Source: Arenibacter sp040216555 (GTDB taxonomy: Bacteria; Bacteroidota; Bacteroidia; Flavobacteriales; Flavobacteriaceae). From it: a stretch of DNA of 64,000 nucleotides. The stretch is from NCBI GenBank assembly GCA_040216555.1, contig JAVJOW010000008.1:62001-126000 (forward strand), read 5' to 3'. Of this stretch, positions 46,176-56,200 are shown one piece after another (positions within the stretch are counted from its first letter, which is position 1; the number at the start of each line of letters is the position of its first letter). The notes under the pieces are model-generated. The model ran no database searches and was not told the origin of the DNA. It worked only from the letters and a program-made list of their open reading frames with translations. Both the position numbers and the translations under genes were made by a program.

Positions 46176-47669
46176 ATGAAAAAAATATTCTATTTAATCG
46201 CAGCAATGTTAGGTTTTCTGGCAAGCAGTTGTGACAAGGAATTGACGATTTTCCCAGAAGACTCGTTAAGTGTACCCACTTTCTTTAAAACGGAAGAGGA
46301 TTTTACACAAGCCATCAATGGGACCTATGTACCCCTACGCGGCATCAACAATGCATCCAAACCCTATTTGGCCGAAATGCACTCGGACAATACCTACTAT
46401 GCACGTAACACCGCTTTCGGAGCTACGGACAACCAGGAGGATATTGCCGACCACTCCATACCCAGTGATGGAGGTATAACTGCAAACTCCCATGTAAATA
46501 ATGTTTATGTTAGTTATTATGAAGTTATTGCTAGGGCCAATCAGATTTTGGCAACCATAGATGATGCTGATATCGATGCCGCTGTGAAAGCAAACGTGAA
46601 GGGGCAAGCACTTTTTTTAAGGGCCTATTCCTATTTTGACCTGGCACAATTTTTTGGTAGCGTACCTTTGCATCTTGAGCCCGTAGTGGACCGCGAAGGA
46701 GCCGCATTACCACTTGCTTCGGAAGATGAGCTTTATGGGCAGATTATTGAGGATGCCAAAGCGGCCATTACCTTATTACCCCTTAAATCACAGCAACAGC
46801 CTGGCAGGGCAACCTCCGGTGCCGCTCAAACACTTTTAGGAAATGTTTATGTAGTACGTAAGCAATGGGGCGAGGCTGAAACTGTATTACAGCAAGTTGT
46901 GGATAGTGAGGAATATATGCTAATGCCCAATTATGAAGATGCCTTTTCCGGGAATAGCGACAACAAGAACAATATGGAGTCGGTCTTTGAAATCCAATAT
47001 CGCGAAGGTGCAGACGGACTAAATGGTAATTTCTTATACAACTTTCTTCCAAGGCCACTTACTGCCGAAGAAGTTGGTTTAGTAACCGGTACGTCCAATC
47101 CTCAACCACTTAACGGTGAAGGTAACAATATTCCCACACCTGATATTATAGAAGCCTATGAAGATGGGGATTTGAGGAAGGATGCTTCAATAATGTACAT
47201 CACTGCCAGTGAGAGTTTTTGGGAAGATGGTATCTATCCGATCATTAAGAAGTATGTGGAGCCGCACGCCTTAAATGGCAACCACGGTATGAACTGGCCA
47301 GTGTATCGTTATTCGGAAGTATTATTATTATTGGCCGAATCACTTGAGGAACAGAGTAAAGCAGGTGCGGCAGACTACCTAAAGGAGGTACGTGACCGCG
47401 CCGGATTAGGGGCGTATTCCGGGGATTTGGGAGAAGCTATCTTTAGGGAAAGAAGGGTAGAACTTGCCTTTGAGAACAAAAGATGGTTCGATTTGGTAAG
47501 AACCGGTCGCGCTATAAACGTGATAACTGCTCATGGCAATAAAATTAAGGCCAATCCAATTGACTATTACTACCCTGTGGGTGCAGAACCAAGAGGTAAT
47601 GCTTTTACCAACATTACTGAACGATATGCACTTCCGGCCTCAGAATCGTCATTAAATCCCAATTTCTAA
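46176..47669 (+). CDS. susD: SusD/RagB-like glycan-binding lipoprotein
   Basis: The protein of 497 residues has a lipobox LASSC (Cys19). It belongs to the SusD/RagB family: TPR-like helices with ARANQILATI and GQALFLRAYSYFDLAQFFGSVPL, and the C-terminal signature RYSEVLLLLAE followed by VRDRAGLGAY and RRVELAFENKRWFDLVRTG. It binds oligosaccharides at the cell surface as the lid of the SusC partner encoded 58 bases upstream. The ATG at 46176 starts the lipoprotein signal; the frame from 46131 adds an extra unlikely 15 residues. Confidence 0.95.
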   Translation: MKKIFYLIAAMLGFLASSCDKELTIFPEDSLSVPTFFKTEEDFTQAINGTYVPLRGINNASKPYLAEMHSDNTYYARNTAFGATDNQEDIADHSIPSDGGITANSHVNNVYVSYYEVIARANQILATIDDADIDAAVKANVKGQALFLRAYSYFDLAQFFGSVPLHLEPVVDREGAALPLASEDELYGQIIEDAKAAITLLPLKSQQQPGRATSGAAQTLLGNVYVVRKQWGEAETVLQQVVDSEEYMLMPNYEDAFSGNSDNKNNMESVFEIQYREGADGLNGNFLYNFLPRPLTAEEVGLVTGTSNPQPLNGEGNNIPTPDIIEAYEDGDLRKDASIMYITASESFWEDGIYPIIKKYVEPHALNGNHGMNWPVYRYSEVLLLLAESLEEQSKAGAADYLKEVRDRAGLGAYSGDLGEAIFRERRVELAFENKRWFDLVRTGRAINVITAHGNKIKANPIDYYYPVGAEPRGNAFTNITERYALPASESSLNPNF

Positions 47670-47702
47670 CTATATTAGGGACCAAATTAAAAACTAAAGA
47701 TA

Positions 47703-50384
47703 ATGACCAGAATAGTTGCCGTACTTATTTTTTCAATGCTTTTGTCCGTTTCATGTGAGGATTCCAAGAAATTGGATACTGCAAGTGGCCCAGAGCTTCC
47801 TCCAAAATTGGCGAAGCTTAAATTACAGCCCGGCTTTGAGGCGGAACACCTATATAGTCCCGCCGATAATGACCAGGGCTCATGGGTGGCCATGGCTTTT
47901 GATAACAAGGATCGACTGATCACTGCGGATCAATACGGTGCTTTGTATCGTCTGGAGCTCCCTCCCATCGGGTCTGATGTGCTAACTCCTAAGATTGAAA
48001 AACTTAAAATTCAAACTGGAGAGGCCGTGGCCGATTCGATTATCCAAATGGGATATGCCCAAGGATTGCTTTACGCTTTTAACAGTCTTTATGTCATGGT
48101 AAATCACCGTGGTGATGATGAATTCGAGAAAGGCAGTGGGCTCTACCGTTTGCAGGATACGGACAACGATGACCAATATGATAAGATCACCCAGTTAAAG
48201 GCATTGAACGGTGCTGGTGAGCATGGTCCACATAGTATCGTACTTAGCCCGGACGGGGAATCCCTGTACGTCATTGCTGGTAACCATACCGATCTTCCTG
48301 AAATGGATACTTATCGTCTGCCCAAGGTTTGGCAGGACGACAATCTCTTTCCACAAGTTAAGGATCCCCGTGGCCACGCCAATGATCGCGGTGCCCCAGG
48401 AGGATGGATAGCAAAAATAGACCCGGAAGGTAAGAATTGGGAATTGATAAGTGCCGGTTTCCGGAATCCATTTGACCTGGACTTTAACGATGAAGGGGAC
48501 ATGTTCGTATACGATTCGGACATGGAATGGGATTTGGGCATGCCCTGGTACCGTCCTACCCGTATCTGCCATGTTACCAGTGGTAGCGAATTTGGGTGGA
48601 GAACAGGGAATGGAAAATGGTCCCCGGCATATCCCGACAACCTTCCTGCTATCGTAAATATTGGACAGGGATCTCCCACCAATGTGGTTTATGGTAGAGG
48701 GGCGAAATTTCCTGAGAAATATCAAAAGAGCATTTATGCCTTCGACTGGAGTTTCGGTATCATCTATGCCATTCACCTTAAGGCCAATGGATCTTCTTAT
48801 GATGGAGAGAGGGAAGAATTTTTATCTGGGATCCCACTTCCTTTGACCGATGGAGTTATAGGCCCTGATGGTGCCATGTATTTTATGACCGGAGGACGAA
48901 GATTGGATTCCGATCTCTACAGGGTGCACTATACCGGAACCGAGGACGTAGCCCCTGCCAACAAGGCATCGGAACTTACTGAAGGGAATAAGATTAGAAG
49001 ACAGTTGGAAGAATATCATACGGGTCCCAAGAGTGGTGCGGTCGATTTTGCGTGGCCATATCTGAACAACGCGGATAGGTTTATCCAATATGCGGCACGT
49101 ATTGCCGTGGAGCACCAGCCAGTCAAAGAATGGCAGGGCAAGGTGCTTTCCGAAAAAGATCCGGTTACCTTGGCACAGGGAATTATAGCCTTGGCAAGGC
49201 ATGGCAACAAATCACAGCAAGACCAGATGCTAAATGCCCTATTGGGGGTAGATTACTCCAAGCTTACCGCCCAACAACAAGTGGCCCAGTTACGGGCTTT
49301 CGAGCTTACTTTGTCCCGTTTTGGTGTACCAGGAACAGCTGTTAAGAACAAGGTCATCAATTATCTTTCGCCGCAATATCCGGCGACTACAGATATATTG
49401 AACCAAATGCTCAGCAAAACACTTGCCTATCTGGACGACCCGACCGTAGCCTCTAAAACATTGGCACTGTTGGAATCGAATACAGGGGAGAATGTGGATG
49501 TGATGGCCAATACGGCCACTGACGCTTCGGACCTTATTTTGAGAAATCCACAATATGGTATGGACATAGCCCTAACCTTGAAAAATATGCCTCCTGCCCA
49601 GCATACCTATTACGGGATGGTATTGGAGGATGTCGACAAGGGATGGACCCCAGAACTTCGTGAAAAGTATTTTAAGTGGTTCAACAAGGCCTTTTCATTT
49701 AAGGCGGGAAGAAGCTATATCGGTTTCATAGACAAGGCCAGAAAAAAGGCATTGACCCATGTACCTAAGAATCAGTTCGATTTTTACGATAAGATGTCGG
49801 GTGCCGATCTATTGTCCAGTTCAGGCAACGATTTGGCGGAGAATACAGTTCAGCCCAAAGGCCCACGCCACAATTGGGAGGTAGAAGAAATAGAACCCTT
49901 AGTAGCCGATGGTCTAAAGGGCAGGGATTTTGAATACGGCAAAAGTATGTTCGCGGCTACCACCTGTATCACTTGTCATTCTATGCAGGGAGAAGGAGAG
50001 AATATTGGCCCTGACCTAACACAATTGGGGACGCGTTTTTCGCCCCAGGATATACTCAAGGCTATTATTGAACCGAACGATGTAATTTCGGACCAATATA
50101 ATACCACGGTGTACACCTTGAAGGATGGAAAATCGATCGTTGGAAGATTGATGAACGAGACGGAACAAAATTATATCGTCTCTCAAAACCCCTACGCACC
50201 TGATCAAACCCGTGAAATACCCAAGGACCAAGTTGTGGACACCAAACTTTCCACAGTATCCTGGATGCCCCCAGGAACCATCAATAGGCTTAATGCCGAA
50301 GAAGTCAAAGACCTTTTGGCCTATTTGGTTGCAGGTGGGAATCCTGATAATCCAATTTATACCGAAACAGGGGCCAACCAGTAG
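47703..50384 (+). CDS. Propeller-HEAT-cytochrome c lipoprotein (sugar-dehydrogenase-like)
   Basis: The 893-residue protein has a lipobox SVSC (Cys19). Residues about 40-440 form a beta-propeller like the PVC-type/sorbosone-dehydrogenase domain (WVAMAFDNKDRLITADQYGALYRL, GEHGPHSIVLSPDGESLYVI, SAGFRNPFDLDFNDEGDMFVYDSDMEWD). Residues about 450-720 look like helical repeats, and the C-terminus is a cytochrome c domain with the haem site Cys755-I-T-Cys758-His759 and probable distal Met in SWMPPG. It likely oxidises a sugar or aldose in the periplasm and passes electrons to the haem. It lies 33 bases after susD, in the PUL operon. The substrate is unknown. Confidence 0.85.
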   Translation: MTRIVAVLIFSMLLSVSCEDSKKLDTASGPELPPKLAKLKLQPGFEAEHLYSPADNDQGSWVAMAFDNKDRLITADQYGALYRLELPPIGSDVLTPKIEKLKIQTGEAVADSIIQMGYAQGLLYAFNSLYVMVNHRGDDEFEKGSGLYRLQDTDNDDQYDKITQLKALNGAGEHGPHSIVLSPDGESLYVIAGNHTDLPEMDTYRLPKVWQDDNLFPQVKDPRGHANDRGAPGGWIAKIDPEGKNWELISAGFRNPFDLDFNDEGDMFVYDSDMEWDLGMPWYRPTRICHVTSGSEFGWRTGNGKWSPAYPDNLPAIVNIGQGSPTNVVYGRGAKFPEKYQKSIYAFDWSFGIIYAIHLKANGSSYDGEREEFLSGIPLPLTDGVIGPDGAMYFMTGGRRLDSDLYRVHYTGTEDVAPANKASELTEGNKIRRQLEEYHTGPKSGAVDFAWPYLNNADRFIQYAARIAVEHQPVKEWQGKVLSEKDPVTLAQGIIALARHGNKSQQDQMLNALLGVDYSKLTAQQQVAQLRAFELTLSRFGVPGTAVKNKVINYLSPQYPATTDILNQMLSKTLAYLDDPTVASKTLALLESNTGENVDVMANTATDASDLILRNPQYGMDIALTLKNMPPAQHTYYGMVLEDVDKGWTPELREKYFKWFNKAFSFKAGRSYIGFIDKARKKALTHVPKNQFDFYDKMSGADLLSSSGNDLAENTVQPKGPRHNWEVEEIEPLVADGLKGRDFEYGKSMFAATTCITCHSMQGEGENIGPDLTQLGTRFSPQDILKAIIEPNDVISDQYNTTVYTLKDGKSIVGRLMNETEQNYIVSQNPYAPDQTREIPKDQVVDTKLSTVSWMPPGTINRLNAEEVKDLLAYLVAGGNPDNPIYTETGANQ

Positions 50385-50434
50385 CAATGGCTATTTTAAT
50401 TGCATTGACCAGTCCTTACAGGTTAAAAAGACCT

Positions 50435-50472
50435 GCACCGTTTAAGTTAAACGCTATGAACTTAAACGGTGC
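50435..50472 (+). promoter_or_regulatory. Start codon inside a perfect hairpin
   Basis: GCACCGTTTAAGTT (50435-50448) pairs perfectly with AACTTAAACGGTGC (50459-50472), a 14-bp stem around a 10-base loop. The ATG of the downstream gene (50456) lies in the loop, directly followed by the second arm, which also codes for NLNGA. A second AT-rich stem (50474-50490) follows. The structure should limit initiation of translation or end transcription between the genes. Confidence 0.6.
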
Positions 50473-51616
50473 AGCGTTTTTTATAAACGCGGTCTTTTTA
50501 CTAACTGCTGCTTTCCTATTTGCACAACCGAAACCCTTAAAGTTTAGCAAACAACAGATTGCTTCCGAAACTTATGAAACCGTAGGAGTGTTCGATGTGG
50601 ACAACGACGGTAAACTAGACCTAGTCTCAGGAGCCTATTGGTATAAGGGGCCTGATTTTCAAGCCCGTCACTATATAGGTTCGGCAAAACGTTATGGCGA
50701 ATATTATGATGATTTTTCCACTATTCCATTGGATGTGAATGGGGATGGCCTAATGGACTTCATTACCGGCGGCTGGTTCGGGAAACAATTGGTTTGGAAA
50801 CAAAATCCTGGTGATGGCGGTGAATGGCAAGAACATTTGATAGCCGAAGCGGGTAATATTGAAAGTACGCGTTCCTGGGATTTGGATGGAGACGGCATCA
50901 TAGAAATTATTCCCAATACTCCCAATGACTCCTTGGTGGTTTATAGATTGCAGTTGGATGTCAACAAGAAAGGTACAGGCAAGTTCAGCAAACACGCCAT
51001 TTTTGGTCCGCATGGACATGGCCTTGGATTTGGCGATATAAACGGCGACGGACTCACTGATATTATTGTGTCAAAAGGTTGGTTGCAAGCACCGGAGGAT
51101 ACCTATAAAGGGGAATGGAAAATTCATCATGAATTTGACTTGGGCACTGCAAGTGTTCCCATAATAGTTGCCGATGTGAACAAGGATGGGCTTTCGGACC
51201 TTATTGTTGGCCAAGGACATGATTACGGTCTATCTTGGTACGAACAAAAACCCGCTACCAAAAAACAAAAAACCCAATGGACAAAACACGCCATTGACCC
51301 CTACAATTCGCAGTACCACAGTATGGAATGGACAGATATTGATCTAGATGGGGAAAATGAACTGGTAACAGGGAAGCGTTACCGTGCCCATAATGGAAAA
51401 GACCCCGGTGGTAACGATGAACTTGGTCTTTATTATTTCAAGTGGAACGGGGAGAATTTTAGTAAGCAAGTTATTGATTACGGACCCTATGGTCGTGGAA
51501 AGGGAACAGGAGTCTACTTTAGTGTATCCGATGTGGACAATAACGGAATGAAAGATATTATCGTGGCCGGCAAGGACGGCCTTAACATTTATTACAACGA
51601 ACCAATAAAACAATAA
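50456..51616 (+). CDS. Exported FG-GAP/VCBS-repeat propeller protein
   Basis: The protein of about 386 residues has a signal peptide (cut near LFAQP) and several FG-GAP-type repeats with calcium-binding D-x-D/N-x-D-G loops: FDVDNDGKLDLVSGAYWYKG, DVNGDGLMDFITGGWF, DLDGDGIIEII, DINGDGLTDIIVS and DVNKDGLSDLIVG. Such propellers bind ligands or glycans; no catalytic residues were seen. It lies 71 bases after the cytochrome gene and 3 bases before the DUF1080 gene. The longer frame from 50387 adds 23 residues without signal character and was rejected. Confidence 0.85.
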   Translation: MNLNGAAFFINAVFLLTAAFLFAQPKPLKFSKQQIASETYETVGVFDVDNDGKLDLVSGAYWYKGPDFQARHYIGSAKRYGEYYDDFSTIPLDVNGDGLMDFITGGWFGKQLVWKQNPGDGGEWQEHLIAEAGNIESTRSWDLDGDGIIEIIPNTPNDSLVVYRLQLDVNKKGTGKFSKHAIFGPHGHGLGFGDINGDGLTDIIVSKGWLQAPEDTYKGEWKIHHEFDLGTASVPIIVADVNKDGLSDLIVGQGHDYGLSWYEQKPATKKQKTQWTKHAIDPYNSQYHSMEWTDIDLDGENELVTGKRYRAHNGKDPGGNDELGLYYFKWNGENFSKQVIDYGPYGRGKGTGVYFSVSDVDNNGMKDIIVAGKDGLNIYYNEPIKQ

Positions 51617-51619
51617 AAC

Positions 51620-52423
51620 ATGAATTTAAAAAGAATTTTTAAGCCTCATATATTAGTACTACTTGCAATTGTTGGCCTACAATCCTGTAAGGAGAAAAAA
51701 GAAAATACGCCTCAGCAGGAAGTAGCTGTGGCCACAGCGGAGCAAGACGGATTTGTACAGATCTTCGATGGCAAGACGCTTGATAACTGGGAAGGAGATC
51801 CCAACTATTGGAGGGTAGAGAACGGTAATCTTGTGGGAGAGGTAACCCCAACGACCTTATTAAAGAACAACACCTTTATTATTTGGCAAGGCGGACAACC
51901 TGCAGATTTTGAGCTGAAGCTAGAATTCCGCATAGCGGAAGCAGGGAACAGTGGTATCAACTACCGCAGTGAGAAAGTGGATACTATTCCTTTTGCGTTA
52001 CGTGGTTATCAGGCCGATATAGATGGAAAAATAAGGTATACCGGGCAGAACTATGAAGAGAAAAAGCGTACTACTTTAGCCTATAGAGGTGAAAAGGCCA
52101 GAATAACGTCTCAGGAAAATCCAGATACTCCAGGTTCTTTACGGGCCAATGTAGCAAAGAATGCCTGGCAGAGCAGGGAGATTTTGGAATCACTTGGAGA
52201 TTCGGACGAACTAAAGACTAAGATCAAAAGTGAAGATTGGAACGAAGCCCACCTTGTGATTAAAGGCAACAAATTACAGCACTACATTAACGGCGTTCTA
52301 ATGAGTGAGGTAATAGACGATGATACCGTAAATAGGACGTCCTCAGGGCATTTGGGAGTGCAGGTGCATGTAGGTCCACCTATGAAGGTAGAATATAGAA
52401 ATATAAGATTGAAGAATTTATAG
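51620..52423 (+). CDS. DUF1080 (3-keto-disaccharide hydrolase-type) lipoprotein
   Basis: The 267-residue lipoprotein has the lipobox LQSC (Cys23). It fits the DUF1080 family (3-keto-disaccharide hydrolase domain, a concanavalin-like fold): FDGKTLDNWEGDPNYWRVENG, FIIWQGGQPADFELKLEFR, GNSGINYRSE and NEAHLVIKGNKLQHYINGVL. Members of this family have been shown to cleave sugars whose C3 has been oxidised. It is the last gene of the operon and starts 3 bases after the FG-GAP gene. Together with the cytochrome fusion it suggests oxidation-coupled glycoside cleavage; that is inference. Confidence 0.88.
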   Translation: MNLKRIFKPHILVLLAIVGLQSCKEKKENTPQQEVAVATAEQDGFVQIFDGKTLDNWEGDPNYWRVENGNLVGEVTPTTLLKNNTFIIWQGGQPADFELKLEFRIAEAGNSGINYRSEKVDTIPFALRGYQADIDGKIRYTGQNYEEKKRTTLAYRGEKARITSQENPDTPGSLRANVAKNAWQSREILESLGDSDELKTKIKSEDWNEAHLVIKGNKLQHYINGVLMSEVIDDDTVNRTSSGHLGVQVHVGPPMKVEYRNIRLKNL

Positions 52424-52511
52424 CATTTATTTTTCTTCTTTTCAAGAAGATCGTAACCTGAGCATTAATTGTTGGGTTTTGTTAGAAGCTTGGAAAGTTC
52501 ACTATTAAAAG

Positions 52512-52545
52512 AAGGGATGAAAATTTTATTTTTCATCCCTTTTTC
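52512..52545 (+). terminator. Terminator of the susCD operon
   Basis: AAGGGATGAAAA (52512-52523) pairs perfectly with TTTTCATCCCTT (52530-52541) around a 6-base loop and is followed by TTTTC. It lies 88 bases after the DUF1080 stop codon. Confidence 0.88.
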
Positions 52546-52648
52546 TTTGTTGCCCAAAGGAAGTCCACTCCTCCTACTCCAACTATTTAAAATGAGTTCA
52601 ATCAACTTCTAAGGGTGAATGAGTTGTTCATGGTAATATTACTGTCTC

Positions 52649-52683
52649 CTCGAGCCTGCCTGCGGAAGACAGGCGGAGTCGAG
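52649..52683. repeat. GC-rich imperfect inverted repeat
   Basis: CTCGAGCCTGCC (52649-52660) and the reverse-complement-like GGCGGAGTCGAG (52672-52683) flank TGCGGAAGACA. Fragments such as GCCTGCCTGCGGAAGACAGG are typical of repeated intergenic elements in flavobacterial genomes. Confidence 0.55.
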
Positions 52684-52898
52684 AGGTATTGGATACTTAT
52701 ATCATCAAAATGAGGTCTCGACTGCGCTCGACCAGACAACATCAATTTTAATAAATTGATAATCTGTTATTTACATTATTATTTTAATACGATTTCACGT
52801 TATTTAATTAAAGTCAATTATATAAGAGCAGGCCTGTTTATTTGGGCAAAGGTATCCCCATGAGACATCTGAAGGAAACTACCCATAACATTTCTACA

Positions 52899-52941
52899 CC
52901 CGCCCGAACGAAACGGGCGGGCCCGACTGAACGGAACGGGC
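52899..52941. repeat. Nested GC-rich inverted repeats
   Basis: CCCGCCCG (52899-52906) pairs with CGGGCGGG (52914-52921) around 7 bases. The end overlaps a second pair, GCCCG (52921-52925) and CGGGC (52937-52941). This belongs to the same class of repeat as the piece at 52649. Confidence 0.6.
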
Positions 52942-52992
52942 AGGCAAGCGTCGGACCATTTAAATCTCAATTATCGAGTAAATTTACTTGTG

Positions 52993-53039
52993 GACAGGAC
53001 AGCACAGGATAGGTAATGGCTATATAAAGATTAAGTTTG
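52993..53039 (+). promoter_or_regulatory. Rhamnose-type promoter module E (sulfatase-rhamnosidase)
   Basis: The element GACAGGACAGCACAGGATAG (52993-53012) is followed after exactly 19 bases by the perfect -7 box TAAGTTTG (53032-53039). It lies 171 bases (box) upstream of the ATG of the sulfatase-rhamnosidase gene. Confidence 0.7.
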
Positions 53040-53210
53040 ATGAAGTCTATTGCAATCGTAGTTATACTTTGTTTTCTTTAATTGGATTATCAATTCCAAT
53101 CCATTGCAAAATTATTTTTTTTTGAAGATAGACTTGATATAGCTTAAATTATGGACCAAATAACCATTGGCAAATTAGTGCTGCCAATTAAAAACAAAAA
53201 ACACGGATTG

Positions 53211-56200
53211 ATGAAAATAAGAATTATTGTTGTTGCACTCCTTTACGTTTGCGCTTTTCCACTAAACGCACAAAAAACAACAGAACCACAGCAAACTAAT
53301 AAACCCAATATCATCTTTATTTTAACGGATGACCAACGCTTTGATGCACTGGGCTATGCAGGCAACAAACTCATTTCTACTCCGGAAATGGATAAATTGG
53401 CCCAAGAAGGCACGTATTTCAAGAATGCCATTGTAACCACCCCTATCTGTGCTGCCAGTAGGGCAAGCATACTGACCGGGCTTTACGAGCGCACCCACAG
53501 TTACAATTTTCAAACTGGAAATATTAGGGATAGCTATATGGCCGACTCCTATCCCACCATACTAAAGAACAATGGATACCACACTGGTTTTTTTGGGAAA
53601 TATGGAGTACGATATGATGAGCTGGACCAACAATTCGATGTTTACGAATCCTATGACCGGAATGGTGCCTATCCGGATAGAAGGGGATATTATTATAAGA
53701 CCTTGGGCAAAGATACGGTTCACCTTACACGATATACGGGGCAACAGGCTATAGATTATATTGCCGACGCCAAAACTGATACCCCTTTTTGCCTTTCGTT
53801 GAGCTTTAGTGCGCCCCATGCCCATGACAATGCCGTAGACCAATATTTTTGGCAAGCTGAATCCGATGTATTGCTTCAGAACATGGATATGCCCGGTCCG
53901 GAACTAGGGGAAGACAAATACTTTGAGGCCCAGCCAAAATTTGTACGTGATGGCTTTAACCGTTTACGCTGGACTTGGCGGTACGACACTCCCGAAAAAT
54001 ACCAACATAGCGTAAAGGGGTATTACAGGATGATTTCGGGCATAGATAGGGAAATTGCCAAGATCAGGGAGGAGCTAAGGAAAAAAGGACTTGATAAGAA
54101 CACCGTAATCATTTTGATGGGCGATAATGGCTACTTCTTGGGAGAACGCCAGCTTGCCGGAAAATGGTTGCTGTATGATAATTCTATAAGGGTGCCTTTA
54201 ATTGTGTTCGACCCGCGTTTAAAAAAGCAGAAAGACAACGATGCCCTGGCATTGAATATTGATGTTCCGTCCACCATTTTAGATTTGGCAGGAATAGAAC
54301 AACCTAAAGGATGGCAGGGCAAAAGCCTAATGCCCATCATTAAAAATCCCAAAACCGATTTTGAGAGAGATACTATTTTGATAGAACATCTTTGGGAATT
54401 TGAAAATATCCCCCCAAGTGAAGGGGTACGCACCAAAGATTGGAAATACTTCCGCTATGTTAATGATCAAACCTTTGAAGAGCTTTATAATTTGAAAGAC
54501 GATCCCAAAGAGATCAACAACCTTGCAAAAGATCCAAAATATGCCGATAAACTTGAATCCTTTAGAAAGAAAACGAACAGCCTTTTACTTGAACTTTCAG
54601 ACGATTATTCCAAAGGACCTTCCAATTTAATTGTTGAATGGATTAGAAACACGGCCGGGGTAACCATTATTGATCCCAAGCCGGAATACGGCTGGGTAGT
54701 ACCAAAAGGTGCTGTTTCGCAATCGGCCTATCAGATATTGGTGGCTTCCTCCGAAAAAAAAATAAATAACAACATAGGTGATGTTTGGAATAGTGGACAA
54801 ATAAGATCCAATACCTCAACAGAAATAGAACACGGGGGAACCCAGCTCAAAAGTGGGGAGACCTACTATTGGAAGGTACGTATTTGGGATCAGGACAATC
54901 GTCTATCCAGATATTCCAAATCCCAGGATTTCACAATGGGCAGTCCCAAAGCAACCATAACAACACCTAACAGTTTCCAGGTAGATAAAATAAAACCGGT
55001 CCTATTCGAAAAAAGAGGTGACACCTATTTTGTGGATTTTGGTAAGGCAGCCTTCGCTACCATCGATTTCACTTATAAGGCCAAAACCGCCCACACCCTT
55101 ACTTTCCGAATTGGGGAACAGTTGGAGGGAAGCAACATCAATAGAAAACCTTTTGAAAAGAGCCATATCAGGTATCAAGAAATCAAGGTGCCGGTGATTC
55201 CTGATAAAACCCAATATCAGCTTCAGATCAAACCGGACAAAAGAAATACCCTGCCAGGCAAAGCACTTCCGCTACCTGAAGGCTTTCCCGTCTTGATGCC
55301 TTTCCGATATGCAGAAGTGGAAGGGGCTCAAGAAGCCTTGACCGCCACTAATTTCACGCAATTGGCGCATCACAGTTATTGGGAGGATGATTCCAGCAGC
55401 TTTACCAGTTCCAATGATATATTGAATCAGGTTTGGGATCTTTGCAAGTATTCCATCAAGGCCACTACTTTTAACGGACTCTACGTAGATGGGGACCGGG
55501 AACGAATCCCATATGAAGCCGACGCCTATTTGAACCAACTGAGCCATTATACTACCGATCGAGAATATGCCATTGCCAGACAGACCATAGAATATTTTAT
55601 GGAACATCCCACATGGCCAACGGAATGGCAGCAACATGTGGCACTTATGTTTTATGCCGATTATATGTATACAGGCAATATTGAACTTATACAGAAATAC
55701 TACAATCAGTTAAAATATAAAACGCTTTATGAGCTCGCGAACGAAGATGGTTTAATAACCTCTGCCAAGATGACCCCTGAATTAATGGCCAATCTTGGGT
55801 TTCCAAAAACCATGAAGGAAACCTTTAGGGATATAGTGGATTGGCCCTCTGCAGGCTGGGGCGGAGATCCTAACAACAAAGGGGAACGCGATGGTTACGT
55901 TTTTAAGGACTACAATACCGTAGTGAATGCATTTTACTATCAAAACATGAAAATCATGGCCGAATTTGCGAAGGTTCTGGGCAAAACACAAGAAGCTATG
56001 GATTTTAAACTAAGGGCATTGAAGGCGAAGAAGGCATTCAATGAAAAAATGTTCGATGCCAAGAGAGGAATTTATATTGATGGGATTGGCACGGACCATG
56101 CCTCCTTACATGCCAATATGATGCCCTTGGCATTCAATTTGGTTCCCGAAGAACATATAGGCTCGGTAGTTGAATTTGTAAAATCCAGGGGAATGGCCTG

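Larger units (their letters stand above)
52424..53150. other. Long intergenic region with terminator, GC-rich inverted repeats and promoter
   Basis: This 727-base gap holds the terminator of the PUL operon (52512-52545), two GC-rich inverted-repeat pieces (52649-52683 and 52899-52941) whose composition differs sharply from the AT-rich surroundings, and promoter module E (52993-53039). No gene was found. Confidence 0.6.
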
